A stretch of 64,000 nucleotides of DNA from Geosiphon pyriformis (GCA_016748015.1 JAAOMT010000714.1:62001-126000), one strand, 5' to 3'. Numbered from the stretch's first letter, positions 12,190-23,430 are shown. The notes: generated from the letters alone by a model not told the origin. Program-made: numbers and translations.

Positions 12190-13500
12190 TGTTTTTATCA
12201 AAGATTCTTTTAAGAAGTAAATTAACCAAGAAATTACATTTATCATAATATTAGAAATAATAAAAGATCAAACAATAATTATACAGTATTGTATTAAGAT
12301 TGGCTAATTTTTGTTTTTGTTTTTTAAATAATAAGATTATCTATAAATAAATTATTTATTTTTTTGATAGTTATTAAAACATTTTTTATGATATATATTT
12401 TCTTAATTATGATGTTTTCTTATTTTATAATGGCTATTTTTTAAATTTTTTTTTATTATAAGAATATGAATCTAGTTAGTTTATTGCTCAATTATAAGTT
12501 ATGATAAACAGAATTTTTTTTCAAACTTAATTTTTGATTAAAATAATGTATTGGCAGAATTTATTACATGTTTTTACTCTGTCAAAACATTATTCTATAG
12601 TTTTTTATTTAATAAAATTTTGCCATATATAAAGCATAGCATATTGTCCTATTTGTTTTGTTATTTTAATCATTCAAATTATTTTAATACATAATATTAA
12701 CAATAGTATTTAATAATAGTTGGTTATATTCTATTATTTTTAATACAAGCACTTATTGAAGATAACTTTTTTTCACAATTAATACAAATTAATTTAGAAA
12801 ATTAATATAATTAATTTTTTTAATTTAAGGTTAAATAGATTAATAATAATACCTAAGATTCTTTGTTGGCTTTTTTTTTATTTTATTTTTTCCATGTAAA
12901 TGATGATAATAGATTTGTTTTAAAATTGTCAGCCCAAAAAACTTGATAAGTTTTCAAGATTGGCTAAAAGATGAGTTCTTTGAATTCTATTAAAGATTGT
13001 TTTAAAATTGCTGTTTTAAAATATTCACATGTAATGAATACTTTAGTGTATTAGTTTTTAAAAATAATTTAGAGTTCTTAGGTGTTTTAGTTAAGCATAA
13101 TATAAGCTTTAATTAATTAATTATTTTCTATAAAAGCTTAATATTAAGTGGTTTTCATGACAAATACTTTAGTTAAAATTTTGATTCTATGAATTTCAAA
13201 TAAAAAATTGTCAATTTTTCTTATTGGTGTTTTAATATTTTTATTTTTGGTAATTATTTTAGTAGTGGCTGCATAATTTACTTAGTAATTTATTAATCTA
13301 TAAGTTGTTTTGTAATTATGCTGTCTGTTAATCTATTATTAAGTATTAGTTTAATATTTATTTGTTCTACTTTGATATTAGTGTATATTGTCATAATTGG
13401 TTTGTTTTGGTTTATAACAGTTCTGCTAAAAAAATCAATAGTATTTAGAATGTTAATATTAAACAAAAATATAGCAACAAGTGTGTCATTTTTCATGATT
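12190..13500 (-). pseudogene. gypsy-F protease and zinc-ribbon block
   Basis: The protease is at 13496-13293 (TIYTNIKVEQINIKLILNN, then RLTDSIITKQLID). The active-site Asp-Ser-Gly of the family reads Asn-Asn-Arg. Further along the minus strand, about 12970-12930 reads the shared phrase 'cttatcaagttttttgggct' found in gypsy-1 at 20232. Around 12790-12560 the CxxC-rich segment corresponding to gypsy-1 20395-20640 is recognisable. At 12310-12255 the phrase QKQKLANLNTILYNYCLI matches gypsy-1 near 20910-20970. The element is broken here. Confidence 0.6.
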
Positions 13501-13699
13501 GTGATAGAAAAAATTATAGTAGTAATAGTTTAATTGTTGTTAAGAAAAAAAAATTGGTAATTTTTACTATAGTTTTTTTTTTAAAAGTGTAATATTATTA
13601 AAATCTGAAGTTTTTGTAAAACCAAAATATAAGATTTGGTTTGAATATTCTGTTGAAATTGCTTAAAGTAATAAATTGCTATAATTTATAGATCAAATT

Positions 13700-15545
13700 G
13701 GTTTATTAAAGAGTTGTATCTGATTTTCACTATGGTTTTATTATTCTTAATTGTAGTCAATGATTTATAGTTATAAATTGTTATACAGTAAAATTTGGTA
13801 TAAAGATAATATCTGTAATATTGTTTATAAGAGTTGATAATAATTTTGTAGTGGTTGAAATAATATAGAAATTATGAATATTAAGTATTGGAATCCTATA
13901 AATTAAAAATATCTAAATTGTTGTTAATATGAATTTTCACAATTTTAATTTGAAATTTTTTTGTAATAATCTCTTACAATATGTCTGAACTTTTAACAAT
14001 AGTAGCAATTACAAAAATTTTGTTTTTAAAATTGCTATTGTTGTTAACAGTATTGCTTTTATTGCTAATTGTTGGTATTTTTTTATATTGTAACAGTTAA
14101 TAAGTCTTAGAATTTTTTGCTAAAAATCTTTTAATTTTCTAAGTTAAATTTTTACTTAATTAGATAAGTTTTGTATTAATATCTGATGTTTTATTTATAA
14201 CTAAGTTAACAGCTTAGATATAATTAACTTCTTGTTCTATTAATTTGAAGTTATAAACAAGTATTATAATCTCTTATAAATTATTAAAATGTTAGAATCT
14301 AATAAATTAAAAAATACTACTCTTTAGTTTCTTAATAAATTGATTAAGGATTTGTTCTAAGATATTATAATTTTTTATGATTGTTTAAATTTAACAAAAA
14401 ATTTGATTGAATTTTTCAAATAAGTAGTTATAGCTTTGTAATATTTTTGTTTTATCATACTGAATTGATTTTACAGTTTAATAAACATATTTAAATTACA
14501 AAAATACTATAAGAAAACAAGTTTAAAGATGGCAAAATTAGTTAGTTTTTTATTGAGACTTTGATATTGTGAATCTGTAGTTTTAGTTAAGAAAAAAGAT
14601 AAAACTTAGATTGTTCTGGTCTCATCTTAATTATTGGCTCTAATTATTTTTTTTTTATCAGAAAATTTTTTTAATTTAATAATATCTCTGTAAATTATAA
14701 TTTAAATAATAAAAGTTTGTTTAATTGTTGACAAAAAGAGTATTAATTAAGATATGTTTGGTTGTTTTGTTGATCTTAAAGTTAGTTGTTGTTTTTTGTT
14801 GATAGTAATAATAGCTTGTAATATAAATACTGTTTTTAAAAAAGTAGTGGTTATTTTGATTAAAAATAGTACTAAGAATTATATCCAAAAAAAAGTGTTT
14901 CTGATTAAATTATTGGATATTAAAGTGATTTTTTTAAATACAGCTTCATATTTTCTTAGAAATTTAGTCCAAAAATTCTAATTAGTGTTTCAAAAATACA
15001 GATTTTTAGAAGTCTTTGGAGTTTTTGCTTGTGTTTTAGTAAATTGATTAAGCAAAATTTTGTTTTTTAAGATCTGATAATATAAGAAAGTTGTTAATAA
15101 AAAAAACTTTGATTTTTTATTAACCATAGATAAAACTCTTTTATGTGTAGTTTGTGTATTATTGTCTAAGTTAGACTTGAATTTTTTAAAGTTAGGTTTC
15201 AATATTTGTTTTTTTTACTTAAGGTACTAGTTTTAAGTATATGTCTCAATTTTTTTGTTGATTAAGATAAGAGTTCTAGCTATGACTTATATAATAATTA
15301 AAGTTAAATATACTAATAATTATTAATAAATTTGTTTTTTAAGTTTTTTTATATTAGTTGTTTGGTCTAGTAAATAGTTAATTTTAGCATATACATACCA
15401 ACAAAAATTATTTTTAATAATAACAGTTTCTATTAATATTCTCAAGTTTTTTCTAAAGTGTTAAAATAATGCTCTTTCAAATAGTGGGTAATATTTTTTT
15501 ATAGTCTTAATAGTTACTATTTTTGTAAATTTCTGGAATGTTCTG
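13700..15545 (-). pseudogene. gypsy-F gag remnant
   Basis: The minus-strand text follows gypsy-1 gag (17663-19100). The start region near 15540 gives the 'acagagacagaacattcc' phrase and the first codons. The block at 14590-14420 (DSQYQSLN.KLTNFAIFKLVF) matches gypsy-1 18620-18690 almost base for base. Many in-frame stops are present. The zinc knuckle is not clearly readable. It is the same capsid/nucleocapsid family as gypsy-1 gag. Confidence 0.6.
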
Positions 15546-15582
15546 TCTCTGTAAATTTTATAATTTTACAAAAAGTACCAAA

Positions 15583-15670
15583 TATTATAAGTAAACTTGG
15601 TAGAATATAATAGCAATATTTGGTGCTTTATATTTAAGTAAAAAAACTTAAGAATTTTCTTTGTTTGTGC
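15583..15670 (-). repeat. gypsy-F 5' LTR remnant with adjacent primer site
   Basis: On the minus strand the LTR ends ...gtttacttataata, two bases before TGGTACTTTTTGTAAA (15580-15565). This matches the gypsy-1 LTR end and primer site (17575-17619), including the upstream phrase around 'agcaccaaa'. Only the last 88 bases remain. The rest would lie beyond the gypsy-1 junction but is not found there. Confidence 0.65.
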
Positions 15671-15716
15671 TGTTATTTAAATAAAAAAACCGATTCAAAG
15701 TTATGAAAAAATGTGA

Positions 15717-15866
15717 CCAAAACATAATATAACACAGAATAGTTTGCAATAACATAAGATAACATGTTATAACTTAGAATAATACAGGATAATATATTAT
15801 AACATAAAATAACACAGAATAATATATAATAACACCAGATAATGTATTATAATATAGGATAACTAG
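15717..15866 (+). repeat. U3 array of palindromic ATAACATGTTAT-type units
   Basis: Short units of the form gataacatgttataac, gataatatattataac and gataatgtattataat repeat at roughly 25-50 base spacing, many of them near-perfect palindromes. The same array is in the nested LTR (about 16627-16790) and the 3' LTR (25660-25815). Its place at the start of the LTR (U3) suggests promoter or enhancer elements, by analogy with other LTR elements; this is inference. Confidence 0.55.
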
Positions 15867-16588
15867 TAATAACATAAAAAAACAAAGCAATTACAGAAAT
15901 AGCAAAGCAATAGTTAGCAATAATAGAACAGTCAGAAAGCAATTCTGTAAAACCAAAAAAATGTATAAAAATGAGTAGTTAAAAAAGATAAAAAAACAAA
16001 CATCTAAATATAGACTACTAAACAAGAAGCAATTTTTTTATTCTTTATTATCTTTTATCTGCTCTCAGATTCTGAAATAAATTAATTATTCGAAATAAAA
16101 CTCACAAATATATGTTTTCAGAACTTTCCTATTCAAACAAAATTGAGTCATTGTTTCATACCTCTGTTCCAAAACAGATGCTTTTAGCATAATCACTTTG
16201 AACCAATAATAATTTAGACCAATCATTTTTGATCATGGTAATTGACAATACTAATTCTTTTTTTTATTTTATTTTATTTTTTTATTTTATTTTTTTTTTG
16301 GTAAAGTGGCAACATAGTAAAATTAACTGTTTGGGAATAGACTTTATGATAGCTTGATAAAAAAAGAAAGCTTTCCCTAAGTTTTGAATATTAACATTAT
16401 CTTGGTAGCTTATTAGAAAAGCGAAAAGACAATGCCAAATTCTAATGATTGCACTCATTAACTCAGAGAAAATAATTCATATTTATAAGAAGTTGTAATT
16501 AGCGAAAGCCAAATCTCTGTGTTTTATAACCAAAAAACTTGATGGTATTACTTGAAAAAGAAAAGCTGATCAAAGAAAGAAGGAAAAA

Positions 16589-17460
16589 TGTAACTTAGAA
16601 AAACATGATGAAATGTGAAGGAACACAAAATAATGTGCAATAATATTAGATAATATGTTATAACACAGGATAACACAAAATAATACATTATAATATATAA
16701 TAACATATTATAATGCAAAATAACACAAAATAATGTGTAATAATATCAAATAATGTGTTATAATATAAGATAATTAGTTATAATATAAAAAAATGAAGTG
16801 ATAACTAGCAAGAACAGACGATCCAAAGCAATTTTGTAAAACTAAAAAATATGTATATATAGCAGTAGCATTAAAAACAGAAAGATAAAAAATCTCCAGA
16901 CAGAAATTTATTAATTATTATTTCTAGTTAGAAACATATCATTTCAAAATATCAATAAATATATTTATTTGGCATTTTCAAATCCAATTGCTTGCTATCA
17001 ACTCTAAATATTGATAGTAGTTGATACTTAAATTACACAAAAACAATAGCTTTTGATTATGACTATTGACAAAATATTAACTTGTATTGTCTTGGCTTAA
17101 TTTTTTTTATTTTTTATTGTATCTTATTGGTAGTTTACTAAACTTCTTAAGGATTAAGCACTGAATTATTAACATTAAGGATTGTCTAGTAAAAGACTTC
17201 TGTAAGTGGGTAGAATACATAAAAATTACAGATTGCTTACCAGAGGATTGCTGGCCACCAAGCTGAGAAAAAAATTAATGGAATTGCAATTCCAAGAAGT
17301 TACAGATAAAATACCATGGGAATTTCTGTTTATTATACAAAAGATCAACCAAAACCTTCAAAATGTGAAAACCTTCAGATTACTACCATCTTATATTAAT
17401 TGAGCACCAAGTTACAGGTTTGTTATTTACTCCAACTACCCAAAATAATAATCTGTAACA
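16589..17460 (+). mobile_element. Solo LTR nested inside the gypsy-1 5' LTR
   Basis: It starts TGTAAC and ends GTAACA, the inverted ends expected of a gypsy LTR. It carries its own U3 palindrome array and its own copy of the downstream LTR text, and it is absent from the 3' LTR at the equivalent position (about 26470). A diverged relative is at 27114-27935, sharing the phrase 'tttctgtttattatacaaaa' (about 17323) and the end 'aaataataatctgtaaca'. No matching target duplication is evident (aaaaa on the left, atggg on the right). Confidence 0.7.
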
Positions 17461-17603
17461 ATGGGTAAATACACATCCAAAAAAAATTTTTAGAGACTGA
17501 TAATTAAAACCAGCTGTACCACAAAGATCATACAAAGTTTTTATTATTTAATTGTAAGCACCAAACATTACTACCATATACTACCTAGTTTACTCATAAC
17601 ATT

Positions 17604-17619
17604 TGGTGCTCTCTGTAAG
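17604..17619 (+). other. gypsy-1 tRNA primer-binding site
   Basis: TGGTGCTCTCTGTAAG lies two bases after the LTR end and begins with the complement of a tRNA CCA tail, so minus-strand DNA synthesis would start here. The complementary tRNA would end ...AGAGAGCACCA. The tRNA identity is not determined. Confidence 0.65.
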
Positions 17620-17662
17620 ATTATAAATCCACAGAAACAGAACACCCCATAAATTCACAAAA

Positions 17663-19290
17663 ATGGCAACTATTGAAACAATAGAAAAGGACCACTCCTC
17701 ATACAAAAAAACATTATTTCATTACTTTCAACAAAACCTAAAAATATTAACAGACACTGCTTATACAGAAAGTAATTTTTGTAACTATATTAATGCTAAA
17801 ATCGACTGCTTGTTAGACCATGCAACCAATATAAAAAAACTTGAAAAACAAATTCATCAAAGCTTATTAGAGTACTTAACAATCACAACTATCCAAGCAA
17901 TTATTGAAATTCTATACATAATTAATACAGACATTAAACATTACATGACAGAATGATTCCTTTAAGTATTACAACCAATAAAATCTGACTCTGAAGAATA
18001 TAAGTATGGATTCAATAACCTTGCAACTGCTTAAACCAAGTTCACAATTAACAAGAAACCAAGATTTCTTATTCTAACAACTCCATCATATTATTGGATA
18101 CAAGAAAGTAGAATTGTATTTAATCCAACCACAGAAACTCAAGCAAAAATACCATGAACTCCTAAAAATCAACACTCATGGGATTACAACAGTTGGAACA
18201 AATCCTTAGAAGAATATGGATTATTGTTTGAAAATCTAATTCCTATAGCTAGTAAAACAGAAAAAAACACATTAACTTGGGAATCACTAATAGCATAAAC
18301 TCTAATGAAATTAGCAACTATGTTAATAGAAGAAACATTCATTGAACAACCAAATGGCTCTAATAAAGGAAAACAACCAGCATTAGTACCAGGAGAACAT
18401 CTTAGCACACAAACACCAAACCCCTCAATATTAACCAATAAGACTCCATCTACCCACCAGATCATGATCTACTGAAATATCACCAAATTAGAGAAATTTT
18501 CAGGAGAAAAAAACAACACATACTTGTGGATTGTGGAAGTGGAGAAAGCAATTACCACCAACAACTGAGATAATAACAGAGTTATTCAAGTGCTGCCATT
18601 TTTTTTAACTGGGATTGCAGATTCATAATATCAAAGCCTGATAGAAAAACCCACCAACTTTACTATCTTTAAACTTGCTTTTCTATAATACTTTTACAAT
18701 CCCAATATTTTTATTAGATTACAAAATCAATTCAATATAATAAAACAAAAAAATCATAAAGCAGTAACTACTTATATTGGATAATTTAACCAAGTTTTTT
18801 GTCAAATACTGGCAATTGAAAGGGACTACTACACTGCAGCACAAGTTCTTAATCAAATTGTCAAGAGACTAAGAAGCAGCTTTCTAAGATTCATAAAACC
18901 TTAATACTTGACAAATTTACAGGATGCTGTCACCTTTACATGTGATTTTGAATCAGCTAAGCAAAAAGCTAATTACACTTAAGCTATTAATTTAGCCATC
19001 AATAGAACTTCTGACATCAATGCAAAAATAACCCAATTAAGTGAAAAATTAACTCAGAAAATTAAAGGATTCTTAATCAGTATAACAGAAACTTACTAAC
19101 TATCACAACAAAAAGAAACCAATAACAACAGCAGATATTAATAACCAAATTGTCAGCAACAACAGCAATCTTAAAGATCAAATCTTCATAATTGTTATTA
19201 TTGTCAGAAGCTAAAACACATTATCTGGAACTGCTGAAAGAAACTAGTAAACCAGAATTGAGGAAGTTAATATCCTTAACAACCAAGATA
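17663..19290 (+). pseudogene. gypsy-1 gag with C-terminal CCHC zinc knuckle
   Basis: The first ATG at 17663 opens a 97-codon stretch (MATIETIEKDHSSYKK...), 44 bases after the primer site. The frame continues with stops through a helical gag core: LEKFSGEKNNTYLWIVEVEKA (about 18490-18550), a stretch ending near FKLAFL (18680) and TYIGQF-like text near 18780. The C-terminus at 19193-19234 reads CYYCQKLKHIIWNC, an intact CX2CX4HX4C knuckle. The product would form the virus-like particle and bind element RNA. At least ten in-frame stops, mostly TAA/TAG at Gln-like positions and TGA at Trp-like positions, make it non-functional. The minus-strand frame at 18184-18465 is only its shadow. Confidence 0.75.
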
Positions 19291-19779
19291 TCCCCAGGCC
19301 ATAGAATTCCAATATTCTATATTTTAATACTCACCACAAATGTCTCAGAATTACTATCTACCACTACCAATAATTTAAGCATATCCTTAATACCAAACCC
19401 AGTTTATAACTAGTCTAGACTATATGGAATTGACTACAATTAAGAATGGTAAAACCCTAATGAAAATTAAATACAACTTAGTAGTAGACCACTTCAAACA
19501 AATTGAGCTAACCTCTTATTTTGACCAATACCAACCAGATACCTAAATCAAGCCTTATATCTTGGTCTTACTGAAAACCAGAATTTTTTTAGCTCTATAT
19601 CATTAAAAAAAAAAGATGTAGGAAAAATGCCCAATCTTTCAAGTCGAAATTAAACCAACAATATTATTCTACCTACCACTATTACTGAAGACACCACTCT
19701 TGCCACTATCTTCCCTTTTAACATTGACAATCTGAACACCAATAGTCTTTTTAGTGGAGCCATCATTAATTAAGATAAA

Positions 19780-20140
19780 TTAATAACTGCCTTGTATATT
19801 GATACTAGAGTTGAAAAAATGAACATCAAATTGATTCTCAATAGTAAATTAGCAGGTAGTATAATCACAAAGCAATTCATAGATTAATTAAGTCACCAAG
19901 TAGACCATGCAGCTACTTTCTGAATTATAACCACAAATAAAAATACTAAAACTCTGATAGGGAAAATTGACAACTTCTATTTCAAAATTGACAGAATTTA
20001 AATTTCTACTAAAGTGCTCATTATAGAGGCCACCCAATATCAAGCTTTTGTAGGAAATGATTGATTAGCCAAAGCTAATGCCACCCTCAACTGAAACATG
20101 CAGGAACTACAGATTATTTTTAATAAACAGCACATACAAA
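19780..20140 (+). pseudogene. gypsy-1 aspartic protease
   Basis: The frame reads ALYIDTRVEKMNIKLILNSK and then LAGSIITKQFID, followed by a stop. The pattern 'LILDSGSAGSIIT' is the retropepsin active-site loop. Here the catalytic Asp is Asn and the Gly is Lys, both explained by G-to-A changes. Downstream text (IIEATQYQAFVGND.LAKANATLN) matches the second half of retropepsin-like domains. It would have cleaved the Gag-Pol polyprotein. The interval 19290-19780 is linker with no recognisable domain. Confidence 0.7.
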
Positions 20141-20229
20141 TTCTGGCTATATGTAAACACTTTAAAGCTTAAAGCCCAAAAAAACTGCTGATTAAATTTG
20201 AAGACTCAATATCACTACCAACAATAAAA

Positions 20230-21010
20230 GCTTATCAAGTTTTTTGGGCTGATAATTACCAAGCAAAGTTATTCTTACTACCAACTTGGGAAGAAAAGGG
20301 CAAGAAAAAAGCAGAAGAAGAACTACAATTAGCACTTATAGGCTATTCTACTCTAAATCAAAAAAATCAATGGTATCAAATTCCAAAATTAATTTGTGTT
20401 GACTGTAGGAAAAAGTTATCATCTATAAGCACATGTATTGGAGACAATGAGAAATGGCCAACTGCCACCAAATATTACTACAAATCTTGTATATTGAAAA
20501 AATTTGGCAGACCAAAATAACAAAATAAATGAGACAATACACTATGTCTTGCCTGTGGTAAGATCCTGCCAGAGAAAAGACTATGAAATAATGTTCTTGG
20601 TAGAAGAGAAACATGTGACAAAGCATGTTAATACACTATCTTGATCAATGATTAGATACAAAAAAAAACTTTGATTGAGGATGTCTAGAGATGAGTACTC
20701 AGTAGATTGAATAGTTATCTGCATAATAAACATGAAATATGGAGAATAACAAGTGCTAAAGCCAAAGGTGCTACACTTGGTAAAATATGAGAAATCAAAG
20801 AAAATCTGTTTACACCAAAATATAATGAACTTAACTACATCACAGAAGATTTTTTTACAGATAATCTAAATGCATTTCAGAATCAATACCAGGAATTGGT
20901 CTCAACCCAAAAAGAGCAAGAACAGTGGTTAGCTGACCTAAACACAAAACTGTGCAATTATTGTTTGATTTCTTGTTACTTTCAGTATTGCAATTAATGT
21001 GATTTCATGT
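20230..21010 (+). pseudogene. gypsy-1 Cys-rich zinc-ribbon block between protease and dUTPase
   Basis: After a charged linker (TWEEKGKKKAEEELQL, about 20284) the frame has a series of CxxC pairs: CVDCRKKL (about 20398), a single Cys near 20430, YYCKSC (about 20475), CLACGK (about 20549) and CDKAC (about 20610), then YTILI. Pairs spaced like this suggest one or two zinc-ribbon modules. At 20950-21005 there are further Cys (LCNYC, then YFQYCN.CDFMFN). Its role is unknown: it could be nucleic-acid binding or a structural part of the polyprotein. Gypsy-F has the same block and gypsy-2 lacks it. Several stops are present. Confidence 0.55.
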
Positions 21011-21119
21011 TCAATATACCTCCAAAAAAACTATACCCAATCACTAAACTACCTGAACCTAAGGTAGAAAAGGAATTAATCACTAAGAACATGTCATTTT
21101 AAGATTTAATTAAGAATAC

Positions 21120-21730
21120 TAAAACAGAGTAATATCTTGCTTATCCTAATCTTTTCAAAGAATTAGAATTAAAATAGTACAGTAATAATAATAAAAAATC
21201 TGTCTTGAAAAAACACATAACATCAATGCTGAGTTTGATTTATGATATCCCAAATAATTGTTCATAGTTATAGCTCCATATTCCTTTGTAATAATAGATC
21301 TTAAGATAGCATTAGAAATTTTTGTTAGTACAATAGTACAAGTTGACTTTTGGTCTAGTCTAGCCAAGAAAAAAATCAACATAAAAAGAGAAATTATTAA
21401 TACCAGTTATACAAAAAACATTATCATAATGCTACAGAACAATTTAAACAAACTCTACAAAATAAACTTACAAGAAAAAATTGCCCAAACTATCTTCTTA
21501 CCCTTAGTTAAAATACCCCAATTAATCTCAATAACAACCTAAAAAGAATTAGATCTCACTGCTCAAGAAATCAATGGGTTTAGATCAAGTAGAAAAGGAA
21601 ACATACCAGTTAACTTCACAGAAAAAGACAGTGACCAGATAGAACTTATCTATACTGACACAGTCATTCTATCCTTTTATATTAACAATACATTCTTAAA
21701 ATAAATTGAAAAATTCAAGATTAAGCCCTG
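21120..21730 (+). pseudogene. gypsy-1 dUTPase domain
   Basis: The trimeric dUTPase motifs occur in order: motif 1 region near 21235 (decayed), then IDLKIALEI (21294-21320), motif 2 SSLAKKK (21354-21375, for GRSSLAxKG), motif 3 EIINTSYTKNIIIMLQN (about 21391-21440, for GIIDaGYxGxI), motif 4 EKIAQTIFLPL (about 21475-21508) and motif 5 EINGFRSSRKG (about 21568-21600, for RGxxGFGSTG). The catalytic Asp of motif 3 reads Asn. One frameshift lies near 21250 and a stop at 21540. The enzyme would hydrolyse dUTP and limit uracil incorporation during reverse transcription. It lies between the protease and RT, inside Pol. Confidence 0.75.
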
Positions 21731-22059
21731 TTATTTAAAATTAGTCCTAAAATCTGTTCTTTAGCTGACATTGCTAATCTATACCTATTAGTCAAAGCCC
21801 ATAAACACTTCAAAATTTCCATTCACAACTTTACAGAAGATATAATTGAAATCTTCAAAGAGACTCTCATTAGTTTCATCTCACCAGACATTTAACATCC
21901 TGAAAAACTCCAGTCTATTCTGGATTTTGTACAGTTAATCTTATTTTGTGATATTATCTTACAAATATAAAACTTGCCAAAAGAAAGTTATTTGTTCATA
22001 TCAAAAGAAATTAACAAACTACACTTGAAAAACCTGAGTACTCTCTAGCAAATGCAACT

Positions 22060-22990
22060 TAAGGTTTTTTTGAATCAATATACCAATATTTTTGCCAATG
22101 AAAACAAGTTCAGACATACTGACATTGTAAATTATTAAATTGATATAAAAGATGTATGACTTATTAAACAGTAGATCTACTAAATGCTCCTATTTAGTAA
22201 TAATCTAATTAAGCAAGAAGTACAATGAATGCTTAACAATGGCTTGATTAAAGAATTGCTAAGCCCTTGGTTCTCTCCAGTAGTTTTGGTCACCAAAAAA
22301 AATGGGAAGATAAGATTTTGTGTAGACTATTGAAAGCTAAATAGTATCATTTAAGAAGATAGTTATTCCACATCTTTTATTCAAAAAATTTTGGACAATT
22401 TAGAAAACAAAAAATAGTTCTTGTCATTAGATCTAGCCAGCAATTATTAACAGGTTGAAATGAACCCCAAAAACAAATAAAAAATGACATTTACCATCCA
22501 AGATAGAAACTTTGAGTTTAATATAATGCTCTTTGAACTCTACAATGCTCCTGCAATCTTCCAGTATCTTATAGACATTGTGTACAAAGAAATCTTGTAG
22601 AAATCAGTCATAATATACCTTAATAACACAAATGTCTTCTCGGAAACATTTAATGATTACTTGCTCCATCTTTAGCAAGTTTTCGAATGTCTTTATAGTG
22701 CCAAATTGAAACTCAATTCTAATAAATGCTTCTTTAAAAAGAACAAATTAAAATTTCTGAGAAATGTAATTGGAAAAAATAGAGTCAAATTTGACTCAGA
22801 TAAAGTCCAAAAAGTCAAAAATTTTTTAACTTCAATCAATCTTAAATAATTATGAAGATTTTTAGAATTGGCAAAATACTATTAACAATTTGTCAAAGAA
22901 TTCTTGACTATCATAAAACCATTTTACCAGTTGTTGTCCAAACACATACAGTACTTATAGAAAAAAGACCAATAGAAAGCATTTGACTAT
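22060..22990 (+). pseudogene. gypsy-1 reverse transcriptase
   Basis: Order of motifs: QYTNIFANENKF (about 22076), MLNNGLIKELLSPW (about 22228), SPVVLVTKKNGKIRFCVDY (about 22277), LSLDLASNY (motif A, about 22420), FNIMLFELYNAPAIFQ (about 22515), then the catalytic YLDD box reading IYLNNTNVF (about 22614). Both box Asp residues are Asn, which would abolish polymerisation. The thumb region gives FLRNVIGKNRV and RFLELAKYYQQF-like text with stops. Typical Ty3/gypsy RT of about 300 codons. The stretch 21730-22060 between dUTPase and RT has no recognised motif. Confidence 0.8.
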
Positions 22991-23430
22991 TTTAAGCAGT
23001 GATTGATCACATCTCCAATCCTGATTTATCCAGATTTTACTAAATGGTTCATTGTTACTACAGATATCTTAAAAAATGCTTTAGGAGTAGTCTTATTACA
23101 AATAGAACTAAACAATAGAAAACATCCAATTGTCTATACAAGTCACAGCACTAGCCCAGCAAAAAAAAATTACAGCACAACAGATTTGGAATGTCTCATT
23201 ATTTATTGGGCTATACAGATATGGAGACATTACCTTAGTTTGCTCTTTGACCTATATACTGATTATAAAAGACTTGTTTGGTTACTCAACAATCCACAAC
23301 TAGAGAAAAAATATGCAAGATAGAGTACTTATCTGCAACAATTCCTACTCAAAGTTTATTACAAGAAAGAATTCAAAAACACCAATGCTGATAGTTTGTC
23401 AAAGATAGCACAAACCTAATTCCAGACCCA
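22991..23430 (+). pseudogene. gypsy-1 RNase H domain
   Basis: A 106-codon open stretch (23003-23320) reads SPILIYPDFTKWFIVTTDIL, KNALGVVLLQ, HPIVYTSHSTSPAKKNYSTT and WRHYLSLLFDLYTDYKRLVW, the standard Ty3/gypsy RNase H. The first catalytic Asp (VTTD) and the Glu in the DLECL segment are retained. A stop at 23321 is followed in frame by STYLQQFLLKVYYKKEFKNTNADSLSK, the end of the domain. It would remove the RNA template after first-strand synthesis. It is the best-preserved domain of the element. Confidence 0.8.

Larger units (their letters stand above)
12175..15670 (-). mobile_element. gypsy-F: 5' half of a gypsy-1-type element on the minus strand
   Basis: Reading right to left, the order is an LTR tail (15670-15583), primer site, gag, protease and the Cys-rich zinc-ribbon block, each aligned with gypsy-1 in the same order. 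Homology ends near 12175-12190, just before the Asn-rich linker that precedes the dUTPase in gypsy-1. The missing second half appears on the opposite strand at 26609 (gypsy-G). The LTR tail is cut at 15670 by the start of the gypsy-1 5' LTR. Confidence 0.7.
15671..17601 (+). repeat. gypsy-1 5' LTR (contains a nested solo LTR)
   Basis: It aligns with the 3' LTR at 25611-26608: starts tgttatttaa versus tgttacccaa, shared U3 repeats, the shared block 'aagttgtaattagcgaaag' near 16490 and its counterpart near 26415, and the shared end ccatatactacctagtt...tcataaca. An 872-bp related LTR (16589-17460) interrupts it. About 45 bases just before that insertion (16540-16588) are also absent from the 3' LTR. 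The two LTRs differ at many C/T and G/A positions, so the insertion is not recent or was mutated in bulk. Confidence 0.85.

Noticed and set aside
13318-13533. Plus-strand membrane-like frame of 71 codons
   Set aside because: Its hydrophobicity comes from being antisense to the gypsy-F protease, which is the conserved reading (minus, 13293-13496).
15700-15870. CRISPR-like array suggested by regularly repeated short units
   Set aside because: The units are degenerate, palindromic, lack unique spacers of constant length and lie in an LTR U3. The genome is eukaryotic.
18184-18465. 93-codon minus-strand frame
   Set aside because: It is opposite gypsy-1 gag, whose plus-strand text is the conserved one in gypsy-F.
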